From positions 1,751,957 to 1,815,956 of the forward strand of contig VZDJ01000101.1 in NCBI GenBank assembly GCA_008694505.1: a stretch of DNA of 64,000 nucleotides, written 5' to 3'. The position numbers and the translations under genes were made by a program. The notes below the pieces were generated by a model. The model saw only the letters and a list, made by a program, of their open reading frames with translations. It made no database searches and was not told the origin of the DNA. Origin of the DNA: Cyanoderma ruficeps. Lineage: Eukaryota; Chordata; Aves; Passeriformes; Timaliidae. This document shows, one piece after another, positions 1 to 10,493 of this stretch (the first letter of the stretch is position 1; each line of letters begins with the position of its first letter).

Positions 1-365
1 AAAAGACCCAAGTTAACTGACTCCTTCATCTGATTAGGATCTTAATATCTGTAGATGCTTCTCTACAGTCTCAAAGGAGTGAGAGATAACTCACCATCTT
101 CTAGAGGTCCACTAAATACATAATTGCAGTACCTAAATTAGCTGCACTGGATTACAAATTTGAGTTTTGGGTGAAATACAGATATAGTAGTGAATCTGCC
201 ATTTTGTGCTTTTCTTATAATTTACTTCCTTTATGGCCTCTTACAACTCCTAAAATAGTACGCAAAATTATTTGTAGAAATTTGGCGTCTAAATAAGATG
301 CTGTCTCTAAATATGGGCCTGAAATTTGTTGGCAGACATGGCTATTTTTGTTAAGTGACTGTGTC
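1..365. other. Non-coding unique sequence
   Basis: I see no gene here. Open frames are short and show no domain. The block ends where the eroded CR1 3' terminus begins. Confidence 0.6.
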
Positions 366-445
366 TGAATCATAGACAGAATCATAATCATGTAGGTTGG
401 AAAGGAGCTGAGAAAGAAACCCAGTCCATTTCCATTCCCAAATGG
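366..445 (-). mobile_element. Eroded CR1 LINE 3'-end fragment
   Basis: Read on the minus strand, this stretch has the order expected at a CR1 3' end. A 'GGAATGG..TTGGACTGGG' segment is followed by 'CTCCTTTCCAACC', then the terminal near-repeats 'ATGATTATGATTCTG' and 'CTATGATTC'. CR1 elements lack a poly-A tail and end in short repeats related to ATTCTATG, and insertions are usually cut short at the 5' end. Only about 80 bases are convincing. The 5' limit is unclear and diverged CR1 could continue to about 480. It has no coding capacity. It is more diverged than the two larger CR1 copies in this window, so I infer that it is older. Confidence 0.7.
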
Positions 446-2276
446 GGGTGATAATGAACTCTGACTTGCCTGTGAACCGCCCCAGTTGAGATCTGTTTCA
501 GAAGACTGGAAATATGTTTTGTGCCAGGGAAGCACCCACTATTCTGAAGAACCAGGAGATCCTGTCTCCCTGCCTTTCAGACTTCTGCACCAAAGTCTCA
601 AAGAAAATACAGGAATTTTCTACCCTATCCAAGAACTGCTGGTGATTTTACCACAAAAAGATTAAAAGAAAATGAAAGTTTCTCATGACCTCTTCCTTAT
701 ATGTAATCTGAAGAGAACAAGAAGATCCAAAGATATAAACTGTTCCTTTGTGAACAATTAATTAAATTTAAATTGCTTGATGCCTGTCTGACAAATTTAC
801 AAGTCTTTGAGATTGAAAAGGGAGTTTCTAAAAGAATCTCTCCTCTCAGCTTTGCATAAGCATTATGAAAAGAAAAAGAAAAATCAGAAAAGTAAGGCAA
901 GGTATGCATCCTATTTTTTGACTGTTCTGTACCGAGGAATAAATTTAACAAAGGCTGCAGGTAGCTTTAGGCAAAACAAGTTTTACAAGGATTTTGAAAC
1001 ACATTTTTTTCTGAATTTGAAAGCTAAGGGACTCAATAGTCTTTATAAAGACCTTTACAAAAGTGTGGAGTTTAGCCAGCTAGATGAAAAATTTTTATAG
1101 TATATAAAATGAGGGAGAAAAAAAATAGAATTGATATTCCTGTGTTACTCAGTAAGAAACCTTCACATGCCATTTCTATATTCATCCTAGAAATAAGTCT
1201 CTAATTATTAGTAAGATATTACATCAGTGATTTTACATTACAATTTAAGATAGTTTAGTAATTAACTTTTTAGAAAGTCAGCTTCTGAATAGGTTAGGAA
1301 ATATCTTATATAGAAGTCTGGAAATATTTCTCCATTGACCACTCTGCTCTGAAACACTTCATTATTGGGGCTATCCTTCAGCATTAACACTTATGAGGGT
1401 TCCTGCAACAAGACATCCAACTTTTTCTTACCTGAGGCACAAGATTATATCAGTACTAACTTTAATCCACTGATCCATTTCAAGATGAAATGTTATCTGC
1501 CTTTGCCAGCATATCTCTGATGGTCTCCATACACATACACTTAATCAAATCACTTTTGTGCTTTCGTGTTCTGAACCTGTTTTGACCGATCTCAGTCCAC
1601 TAAAATTGGTGTCCTCCTGTGTTATCTGATGATCACTACAAATTAGACTTCCCTACCTTTCATTCTAGCAAAAAATTAAATTATTCTTTTAATTCAGATG
1701 GGAGTGGGAGTGTTAGTGAAGGTCACTTTTACTTGAAGAACCAACAGTAAAAAGTTGCATATTATTTCCCTTAAATGTTCTTGTGAACATACATTTCAGG
1801 AAGAACCAATAAGTATAAAACTTTAAAGACAACATCATTTTCTGCTAAATAAGCAGATATATACTTCTGTTTGCCTGTATGAAATTATGCTATTTGAACA
1901 CACTGAAATAAGTACATCCATGGCACTGCACTCCAATTATTTATGACTGATATATTCCATCATTTAGAAGATTGGGGAATATTTCTTGCTTTAACCAACA
2001 TATTAAATGCTGAAAGCAGAAATCTGCATGGGTGGAATAGGTCATTCTGCTGTTGTGTATCTCAGAATTCAATATTTCTATTTCCAGATTGATTATGAAG
2101 AAATATGAAAGACAATATACCTGTTTCCCTTGTCTCTGGAATATTTTAGCATGCCACATACAGAATTTAAATAATTTACATTATGTTTTCAAGCAGCATA
2201 TAGGAAAAAAAAAACCAAAACAGAACTTCTTAAAAGTTGTTTGGGTGGCCAGCTTTTTCAAAACAACACTTCTTGA
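446..2276. other. Non-coding unique sequence
   Basis: No gene is supported. The longest frame (807-1100, plus, 97 residues) is lysine-rich, low-complexity and domain-free. A good isolated splice-donor match on the minus strand (complement of 1426-1434) has no supported exon. Confidence 0.6.
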
Positions 2277-2308
2277 TTTTTTTTTTTTTTTTTTTNTTTT
2301 TTTTTTTT
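2277..2308. repeat. Poly-T tract with one undetermined base
   Basis: A run of about 31 thymines is interrupted only by an N at 2296. The N is most likely an unresolved base in a homopolymer rather than a real gap. There is no adjacent body that would make this the poly-A tail of a retroposed transcript. Confidence 0.9.
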
Positions 2309-5300
2309 GGATGGTTATAGACAAAAGTTAGTCCCCTCTTTCTTTCTCTTGACTCCTGCTTGATTAAGGCAGCTTCCTCAGGAAGCAATCATCTACTAGA
2401 CAAGAATTAAAAGGAAAATCTGAAAAACTCTCACAGGGTTAGGTGGAGGTAAAAAAATGTAGCGAAAAGCACAGTTCTTTCACTGCTAAGCTGAACAGTG
2501 GATTTTCTGCTCATTACTGCACCATGAACAAAAGAATCACAAAGCCAAAAGCCTTAAATGAAAGGCACAGACAGCTTTTTATTATTGCTGCACCAAAACA
2601 GCCCTTCTACATAATGCCTGGAAAAGTACATCAAATGGTGTCAAAATTGTTACAGATCTGCACAGAGTACTGTAACAGAAAGCACTCTACCTCTGTGTTG
2701 CTCCGCTCAACAGATACAAATTAGGAAGGTTCTCATGGAAGTACACCCTGGGATACTCTGTGGGGTCCACAACTTCAAGAGGGTTTAACTCATTCCTATG
2801 CTTCTAAGCAGTATAAATATGAAAATAATGCTTTTCCATTTCTTTCAGAATGTATCATTGATGAAGAAAACATCCAGTGCTTGTCCTTATCTTTACCCTT
2901 TATTGGCAGCTAGCCAAGAAAAGAGCCAAAAAAGGGTTTATCCAAACTCTCACAACTGGGAAAAATTCAACTCCAGACAGACTCTGGAAGTCTCCCTTTA
3001 CTACAAAATGCGATGCAGTAAGATGAATCAGAAATGAGGGGTTAAAAAGAATTGGCTATCACACAAGGAGTAGAAGGATGTGGGATTAAAAAGTTCTTGG
3101 GTAAGAGAGGTAATCATTGCAACTCTCACAGCATTGTATGCAACAAAACTCAAGAATTTGAAGAGATTTTGAAAGATGAAAATGTTTGGGCTTATTTTGG
3201 TTGTTTCTTTCTCTTGGATTTTTGGTTTGTCTGGTTGGGTTTTTTGCTTATTTTGAAAGGTAACTGTCAGAAATTGTTTTGCAAACATTTGTTGCCAGAT
3301 TATTACGAGGTTGTCACAAACCTCTCAAGATAGGAAACTTACTAATTTGAGTTTGATATGAGAAACTCTTGAAGGTGAAGAGATATTATATTTGTAATGC
3401 CACCAGTTGGATTTTTCTGCTCACCTTTCTACAATATTGTTATTGAATAAATATGGAAATCTTACTGTGAAAGTATCTTGTTAGGTTATACTGGTGTTTG
3501 GCTCAGTAAGTAAATCTAGAGGGCTTATCAGAATCCTTCAGGAGATATATTAGAATTCTTACCCTGTTTGTCCTGGTTCCATCCTTTTGAGATGTAAGTT
3601 TCCAAGACACTGCAAAGATTCTCACTTATGAATATTAGTTTAGTGAGGAAGAAGGAGGAACATGATAACCATCAAACTGTCAGTTTGAAGGTAGAGGGTG
3701 AAATATTACATAGCCAAAACCTATGGGACGGCAATTCCATTCAGCATACTGTTAGAAATAACTCTGAAGCAGTAAAAAGTTGGCCAATTTCAGATTATAA
3801 CTACTTCAGGAATTGATGCTGAGCTGTGCTGAACATATTTATACTGTGCATTGCATGCATGGATAAATGGAGGTATTACCAGATCTAAGTAAAGAGATAA
3901 CCAGAAAAAAAAGTTTAATAGACATAGAGTAACCTGTAGTGACATAAATTTTTTCTATAATATTATTATGCAGATCCAGCTTTATACAGTATTTGCAAGT
4001 GAACTAATAATAGCACTTCCATGATTTATTTTGGATAAATCCATATATATCTCAAAAACACTCTCAGCAGAGCATCGTTATTACTTTATTAAATACTACT
4101 TTTGCCTACTTGAGCTTAGCAAACAAATCTAATGGTATGAAAGAATTTAATTTCAGAGTTGAATGATAATTTTTCAGGCATGGTTAATTCACATAATTCA
4201 AAGTTAATTATGTTTGCAATATTAGAGAGTGTGGTAATTTTGTTCTGTTCAGCTGCAGCTCTTATTAAATCTTATGTTTTGATTAGGAAAGCCAGGCTTT
4301 AAGAGTGTACAGCAAATTAGAAAAAATGGCAAGGTATTGGGAAATGTTTTTAGGCACATGCTTTTGTTCATATTCCAATCCTCTCTTGTGTTACAACATT
4401 TTGCCAATCCAAAGCTGAATGAGATATACTTAAATATTTATTTACACTTCATTCTATATTATTTCTTTCATTTTTTTAAGCATTTGGGAATGCTAAACTA
4501 GATGTCTTCAAGCCACTTGATGAACTAATGTACAGTGGGTTCTTCATCTGTGCTTCTACCAAGCAGTATTTCCCCTGCTCTATTCCTTATAGGAAAAGAA
4601 AGGCTCAACACAGGAGAGATTTACAAAATCAATTAGGATGTGTCAGAGAATTACTGACAACTTATTTCGCTGTTAGATTTGTGGCATTGATTAGATACTG
4701 TTATTTTTTTTTCAATGAATACACTTAGCAATAGCATTTAAAGTTGTGATTCTTTCTACAAGCTATATTTCTAGAAGAAGACAGTTGAATGTGTGAAGTT
4801 GATGAGGTGTTCACAATCTGAGGCCATGTGGGAACTGTCTGGTTTTGAAGGCATTCACAAGGGTTCAAGCTCCCTCCTGAGTTTCTGCTTCCTGTGTAAT
4901 TTTGGTGATCTTTTTTAGATTGACATGACTAGGTTAAGATTACAAATCTGAATATGTTATCTTCATTTGAGTCTGTACAGTCTTCCATTAGATATATGCT
5001 ATAGAACAGGGGCAAAATTATTGTCCTGTCTCAGAGCAATACAACAAAGGCAAACACAGCACACTGCTCTTCTCCAGTCGTGCTATCACCTACTTCATGA
5101 AAATGTAGCAAGAGTAGGCCTGGTTTCACACTGTACTGGTGGCAATAGAAATTTCTAACTCTTCAGTTCTGGTGTGGATCCCAGATTTTCTCTGGGCTGG
5201 TTCTACTATCTACTGTGCTTTACTGAGGCATTCATAAAACATTGGACACAAGCTTCTACCTCCAACACAAACTTCTCTCCCCAATGTGGCTTTGAACTTC

Positions 5301-6454
5301 CTTTTACTGTGGTGGGTTTTTTTGTCTGTTCATTTAGATTTTTGTTTGTTTTTCCTAAATTAAGCCTTTCCAATACAGATTTTAGTTTTTGTGTCCTTAT
5401 TTAAAAGGCTAGGAAGCTTCTATATTTGCTCACGAGAAAAACAAAACTATTATGAACTGCATGTTCTCAGACTTGACCACTTGAAAGGAAGAAGCAAAAT
5501 CTGCATATGCCAGGAACTAACAGAAAATAATCCTCATTGAGCAGACTTAATTATTCACAGAATCCTTTTTTCCCTGCATAAGACATGGTCCTATGACAAA
5601 AGCAAAATGGAACTCCATTATTCATTAGCTCAGGGTACATCACATACTGATGGAGTTTTAACTACATCAATATTCCTTGTGTGAGGGAAGGAGAGAAACC
5701 TGTGTAAAATCTTGAATGTGCAGCCTTAATTCTTGTACTTTGTATCTTTTGCTGTTCTTTTAGTAAAGTATTTCTGTGACATTGTAAACTCATATTTGGT
5801 CTTGGAGTTCATTGCATGGAGTGTGTAATCGCTCATTCAGGAAGCTGAGAAATAAACCAGGCCTTTGAAGCTAGAAATTTTAATAAAGTGCTAACAGCCA
5901 GTGAATATATGTGGACAGTGAGGATATAAGTCACTTAACAACTGTTCAAATTCCAGGCTAAGAGATTTCCACAGACCTGGGAATCCCTGCTGCAAGGAGG
6001 ATTGTTGTTGGGATGAAAACCATTTTTTCTCCTTGTGCCAAATTTAATCACATAAAATCTTGTTCTTTTCTGTTAAATCTTCTTTCTCATGCTTTTGACA
6101 AAGTTAGTGTAATATTTGATTATACTTGGAAAGAACGTCAGCAGGAAGAACAGAAACTTCTGAGGAATGGTGAGAGCATTTATGTGTAATTACAGCCCAG
6201 TGTCAGGCCCTGGGTTGGCTCTGAATGGATTTACTAATGCAGTCATCATCTTGTTGTTCACAGTCAGCAGCCACACTGCTGCAGTGTAACTAGAGTAATA
6301 ATAAAGCCACATATATTTTTGCAGAGGTAAGATAGTTTCCTAGGATGTCTGACATTTCACTGACTGGAGTAAAATGCCAATGCACTGAACGCTGATGGAA
6401 TTCTGAATATTAATATCTATAAATAGGGCCTATTAATTTCCATTGACTTCACAC
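2309..6454. other. Non-coding unique sequence
   Basis: No gene is supported. Open frames are at most 93 residues, lack domain motifs and overlap on both strands. The part around 5690-5830, with a 'TTTTAGTAAAGTATTT' motif, faintly resembles the 3' part of an avian LTR. Its ends cannot be found, so it is not called separately. Confidence 0.55.
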
Positions 6455-6496
6455 GTATATACATATATATATATGCATGTATGTATGTATGTATAT
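6455..6496. repeat. Compound (TA)n / (TATG)n microsatellite
   Basis: A TA-rich dinucleotide run passes into a short ATGT/TATG tetranucleotide run of about four units. This is an ordinary compound microsatellite and probably varies in length between individuals. Confidence 0.9.
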
Positions 6497-8334
6497 GTTA
6501 CTGGAAATAAATATGAAGGAATCATTAGTGGAAAAGGAATTGTCTGCTTAAAGCAAATGATATTATCTTCTCACTTAATGTCTTTTCATAAGGGATTTGT
6601 GGAACAGACCTTGATGCTTCACAACTTTTCCAGAAATTTAGGGTCTGTCTTTCAGAAAAATTTCTCCTTTCCAAGCCCTAAATGTTTTGGAATTTTGAAT
6701 TTTTTTTTTACAATTTTTGAATGCTTTTGAGCATCCACAAACAAGAAATGGTATTCCAAAGGCAGTCCATTTGCACTGCAGCGAGGGATTTTTGATAATG
6801 GTGGAAACAAGATTCAACTAATTCATCACCTTCTCAGAACTGCTGCATTTGTCTAATGTATATTAGACACAGAGAAAACTAGAACATAAATAGACAATAA
6901 TTGCGATAAGGGTACTTTCTGAGAAGTTGGAAGGTGATTTAACTGGGAATGGGGAAATCTGGAGTCCAGAAATTGGGTGCTGGGAAAAATTATTTTTAGT
7001 AAGAATTATAATAGGGTCTGTGTGCTTCTCAGATGTGATCCACCAATGCAGGGGATTATTGATTCCCCTATCATCAAACTAGACACAATGTATTGCTCAA
7101 ATTAATGAAGTTTATATCTACTGGCTAGTCCCTAGTGAAGAAAGCTATCAAAATCCTTTCTTTATCCCTATAATATATCCTGATTTTCTTTCCTTTAAAA
7201 TAAATTAGCAAACAAGCAAGAAAAACAGGACTATCAACTTTCTGTTTTCACAATTCATGCTTGGATATAAAAGCAAAATTATAACCTCTGTCACCAGGAG
7301 ATGTTTTCAAATTGAAAAGATGAAATATTTCTCCAGTCGAATGTGGTGGTGGTTGATGAAAACTGTCTCAAGCTGTAAGAGCTTGCTCCGCCCCCTGCAT
7401 AGCTGGGGCTGTGCCTTCCCCCTTCACTGCTTGGTTTTCTCTGACAGAGTTCATGCCACCATTTCCCTGGCAGCATCAACAGAGGCAACTTTGGACTGTG
7501 CTCAAGAGCCCATGTTATTACATTACTAAAAAACTTTTAAATCTTTTTTCTGCTCCTGAACTCCTCATGTAGCTACTCAAGGATGCTCAGAAGATCCAGC
7601 CTGTTGAGAAAGCTGTTGCTGCAAGAGGTTTTGTGGTTTGTATTTCTGAGATGCTCAGTAACTTACCTGTGATCTTAAGGACTCTGTTCTGATTCACATA
7701 CGTCTCCTGTGGTAATCTGCTTGGTATGTTTGATGACTTAAAGTTTGGATGAATTCTGCCAGCTGACATTCAGCTCAAAACTCTGCTTTGCTTCTTATGC
7801 TCCAAACCTTCAGAAGCTCTAGTTTATCATCTAGTGACATGTAATAGCTGAAACAAGTGGGAACAGACTTGGCAAGATAATTTCTGCCAAGCCAACTGCT
7901 TTTCACATTACACACTGTAAGAAAAATACAGATCCAAGTAGAAATAGTAAATGTCAAATGATTCCCTACTGCAATTTTCTGGCCACTATTGAGTGCTCAG
8001 GATTTAGTCAAAATGTGCTATGAAGTCTAGTACACCACAGCACACAGGGCCTAGGACTGGAGACGTTCTGTGGGCCTCTGAATCCACCGCTCTGCTGATG
8101 AAGACAAGTGGCATCCCAGTTTAAAATCACTCAAATATTATCTTGAAATCTACTAAGAACATGGTCTGGAACATGACTTTTCTCACAGCAATAAATGTCC
8201 TAAACTGAGGAGTGCTGTACACATTTATTTTTGTATCAAATTTTGTATCCAATGTGTATCGTCCAGAAAATATATCTTTTTCTCTGTAGTGACTAGATGC
8301 CACAACTAAAATAAAACATCTGTCATACTAGAGA
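6497..8334. other. Non-coding unique sequence
   Basis: No gene is supported. Around 7380-7490 the sequence is more GC-rich and contains a GC-box-like 'CCGCCCCC'. No promoter architecture or exon is visible beside it. Confidence 0.55.
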
Positions 8335-8372
8335 CATATATATATACATAGAGAGAGAGAGAGAAAGAGAAG
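8335..8372. repeat. Compound (AT)n / (GA)n microsatellite
   Basis: A short ATATAT run is followed by a (GA)n run with one interruption (GAAAGA). The GA part is purine-only on the plus strand. Confidence 0.85.
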
Positions 8373-8477
8373 GCAGGTCTAATGAAAAAGCATATATAAA
8401 TGGACAAAATCTAGGAAAAAAAGGAACCTGATTATTTCCTATTTTACAGATGGCTCTGCAGCTCAGTTGAATAGTGA

Positions 8478-8590
8478 GCCAGATTTTCAAGCATTTAGCA
8501 ACCTAAAATGCAGATGGTGCCTTTGTGTTTTCAAAAGCACCTGTCTGTGCGTTAATACAGCTGTGTGTTAACTGGCTTTAAAAATCAGGC
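8478..8590. repeat. Ancient palindromic MITE-like repeat
   Basis: The two ends are imperfect inverted repeats. The left end starts GCCAGATTTTCAAGCATTTAG; the right end is GGCTTTAAAAATCAGGC, whose complement is GCCTGATTTTTAAAGCC. Inside are 'AACCTAAAATGCAGATGGTGCC' (8500-8521) and 'TTTTCAAAAGCACCT' (8528-8542). I know this combination of end and internal motifs from short palindromic non-autonomous DNA-transposon-like repeats common in turtle and crocodilian genomes. I cannot give the family name from memory. The copy is strongly diverged, so it was probably fixed before birds radiated. A chance palindrome is the alternative, but the match in motif order makes that less likely. Confidence 0.55.
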
Positions 8591-9693
8591 TTGGAACTGG
8601 TTGTCCAGCTTATACAGGATATCTGCAGTAAACTAGAAATCAAGCTCTAAATCAGGTATTCAACAATCATCTTATTTTTCTATAGAAGTGTGTGAAATGA
8701 CTCTTCAGATGACACACAGCTTAAGAATGTGAGTCTCTGCAATTAATCTAATATTCAGACATGCTGGAGTGCTGAATCATTTTCTCAGAACTTTCGTCCT
8801 ACAGTCCTGAACCACTTTCTCAAAGTTCCCTGCAGGCTGCACACTTTTCCCTGCTTTGACTAATCCTTTTCAAGTTTGGCATCCTCTTAGACCCAGAAAA
8901 TGGAAAGTGGAGGAACATTTTATAAACTCTGGAGGGCTAGTTTTGTTGTAAGTAATTTTTAAAAGGTCTAATTGTACTTGCTTACTAAAAGCACATAATG
9001 CATGATTGTAATTCCAAGTGTACATGTAAAAAAATAAACATGGCACAGTGCTTATAAATGGATTGCTTTGAAGACAGGGAAATACTGCCTTAGAAAAGGG
9101 CAGACAAAGCTCTGCTGCACATTCTTACTGGTTTTGTCTGATTCCTCTCCAAGTCTTGAACACAAATGCTTTCACATGATCTCTTCCTTTCCCACCATCA
9201 TACAAGTACATGCAAGTTCATTCTATTGTACCTGCTTTCTTTTTGGTTGATTTTTCTCTAATTTTCTGTTGTGGAAGAGAACAGGAAAGTGCTCAGAGGA
9301 GCAGGCCAGCCTGTCAAGTGTCCACTAACTCAGCTCTCATCACTAGCATTGAAAACTGCAGATGGGATGGATACACTGAAAGTACATGCAGCGCAGTTAC
9401 CATGAATGTTTTATTGATGGACAATTTTTTTAGATAGCCAGTCGGAGAAATGTGTGTTAGAATAATGAGGCATAATTTTAAAGGCAGGAATGAAACACAT
9501 CTCTTCATTAATTTATCTCAAATGCAGAGGAACAATTATAGCAGAAATCCTCTGGGGACCTCACATTTGTTATAGACAAAGGGCTTTTCCACTGAAACAC
9601 CATATTGTGTCCTGACTCTGCATTCAGCTGTGTCAGCAGGTTATGTTTAAAATCCACTTAAAAGTGAACTTGGGGTCTAGGTATGTTTTCCTC
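8591..9693. other. Non-coding unique sequence
   Basis: No gene or recognisable repeat is seen. Frames are at most 75 residues and overlap in several phases. Confidence 0.55.
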
Positions 9694-9755
9694 TTAATTA
9701 ACCTGCATAATCTGTTTTTGTACATAATTCATCCCTTCATTTGCATTTTAATTAG
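9694..9755. promoter_or_regulatory. Candidate homeodomain/POU motif cluster
   Basis: Three sites lie within 62 bases: the palindrome TTAATTAA (9694-9701), a perfect octamer ATTTGCAT (9739-9746) and TAATTA (9749-9754), which begins two bases after the octamer. The octamer is the POU-factor site and TAATTA is the core bound by many homeodomain proteins. A close POU/homeodomain pair is a layout seen in developmental enhancers. AT-rich DNA produces TAATTA often, so this is only a candidate. The solo LTR lies about 130 bases to the right. Confidence 0.25.
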
Positions 9756-9883
9756 GGAGTGTGCAAAATGTCAAGTCTAATTGGCTCAGGAAGACGTGGT
9801 ACAACAAAGCCCTGGACTAAATGTAGCTGTTGGCAGTGCACTGAACAGCTGGCTTGCAGTGCAGGTTAGGACTTCAGGTTAGG

Positions 9884-10493
9884 TGTCAGAGTCTGTCCAA
9901 GGATGTGATGTGCCTCACAATTGTCTCCAATGAGTGAGAACTAAGACCCCAGACTCTGAAAGGACCCCCTGGCCTGGCTGAGGTGGAAGGTTTGCCAAGT
10001 CTTGGAGGACTGCTATGCATCTCCATGAAAACGGAGTGCAAGAACAATGGAATTGGTCACAGTGGACTGAGCCAAGACTGCTTGTCCAAACTGGTCTGTT
10101 CGTACCAGGTATGGTTTGCAGCTTGTTCCTGAGCACCCAACCTCAACACAGGTGGTTCTTGTTTTGGCTTTGTGTCCCTCACCTTGGTTCCTGCCGTGAC
10201 AAACCTATAAAAACTCTGGAGACCCCCACTCACTTTTGAGATCTCCCCACAGAAGAAGACGGATTTATTGGCTGGACCACGAGGATTTTGTCTCCGTTAG
10301 TAGCTATTACCCACCCCCTCTTTCTCTTTTCTCGCTATCCTTTATTCCCCTTCAAATCCTTCTATCGCATTTGTTGGCACTAAAGGTGCATTTTTGATTG
10401 AGTAAACTGAGTTGTCCCCTGCTGTGTCTTTTGTGCTCTGAGATCCTTAAAATGAACCATCAGGTTTCCTGTATATATTTGCGGACCCTGACA
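9884..10493 (+). mobile_element. Solo LTR of an endogenous retrovirus
   Basis: This is a block of about 610 bases starting TGTCAGAG and ending CCCTGACA. These ends are imperfect inverted repeats with the TG...CA termini of a retroviral LTR. A TATA-type box (TATAAAAA, 10206-10213) follows a GC-richer upstream half (U3-like). A CT-rich R/U5-like part then follows, 'ACCCACCCCCTCTTTCTCTT' among it. No primer-binding site, gag, pol or env sequence follows, so it is a solo LTR, the usual product of recombination between two LTRs. The target duplication is unclear. GGTTAGG lies just left of the start and GGTAAGG (10497-10503) lies just right if the LTR is taken to end at 10496, so the end could be 10493 or 10496. 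Family not named. Confidence 0.8.

Noticed and set aside
1426..1434. Strong splice-donor consensus on the minus strand (CAG|GTAAGA)
   Set aside because: No open frame or acceptor pairs with it convincingly.
5690..5830. Sequence reminiscent of the 3' part of an avian LTR
   Set aside because: No TG...CA ends, no inverted termini and no TATA box in the right place. The similarity is only impressionistic.
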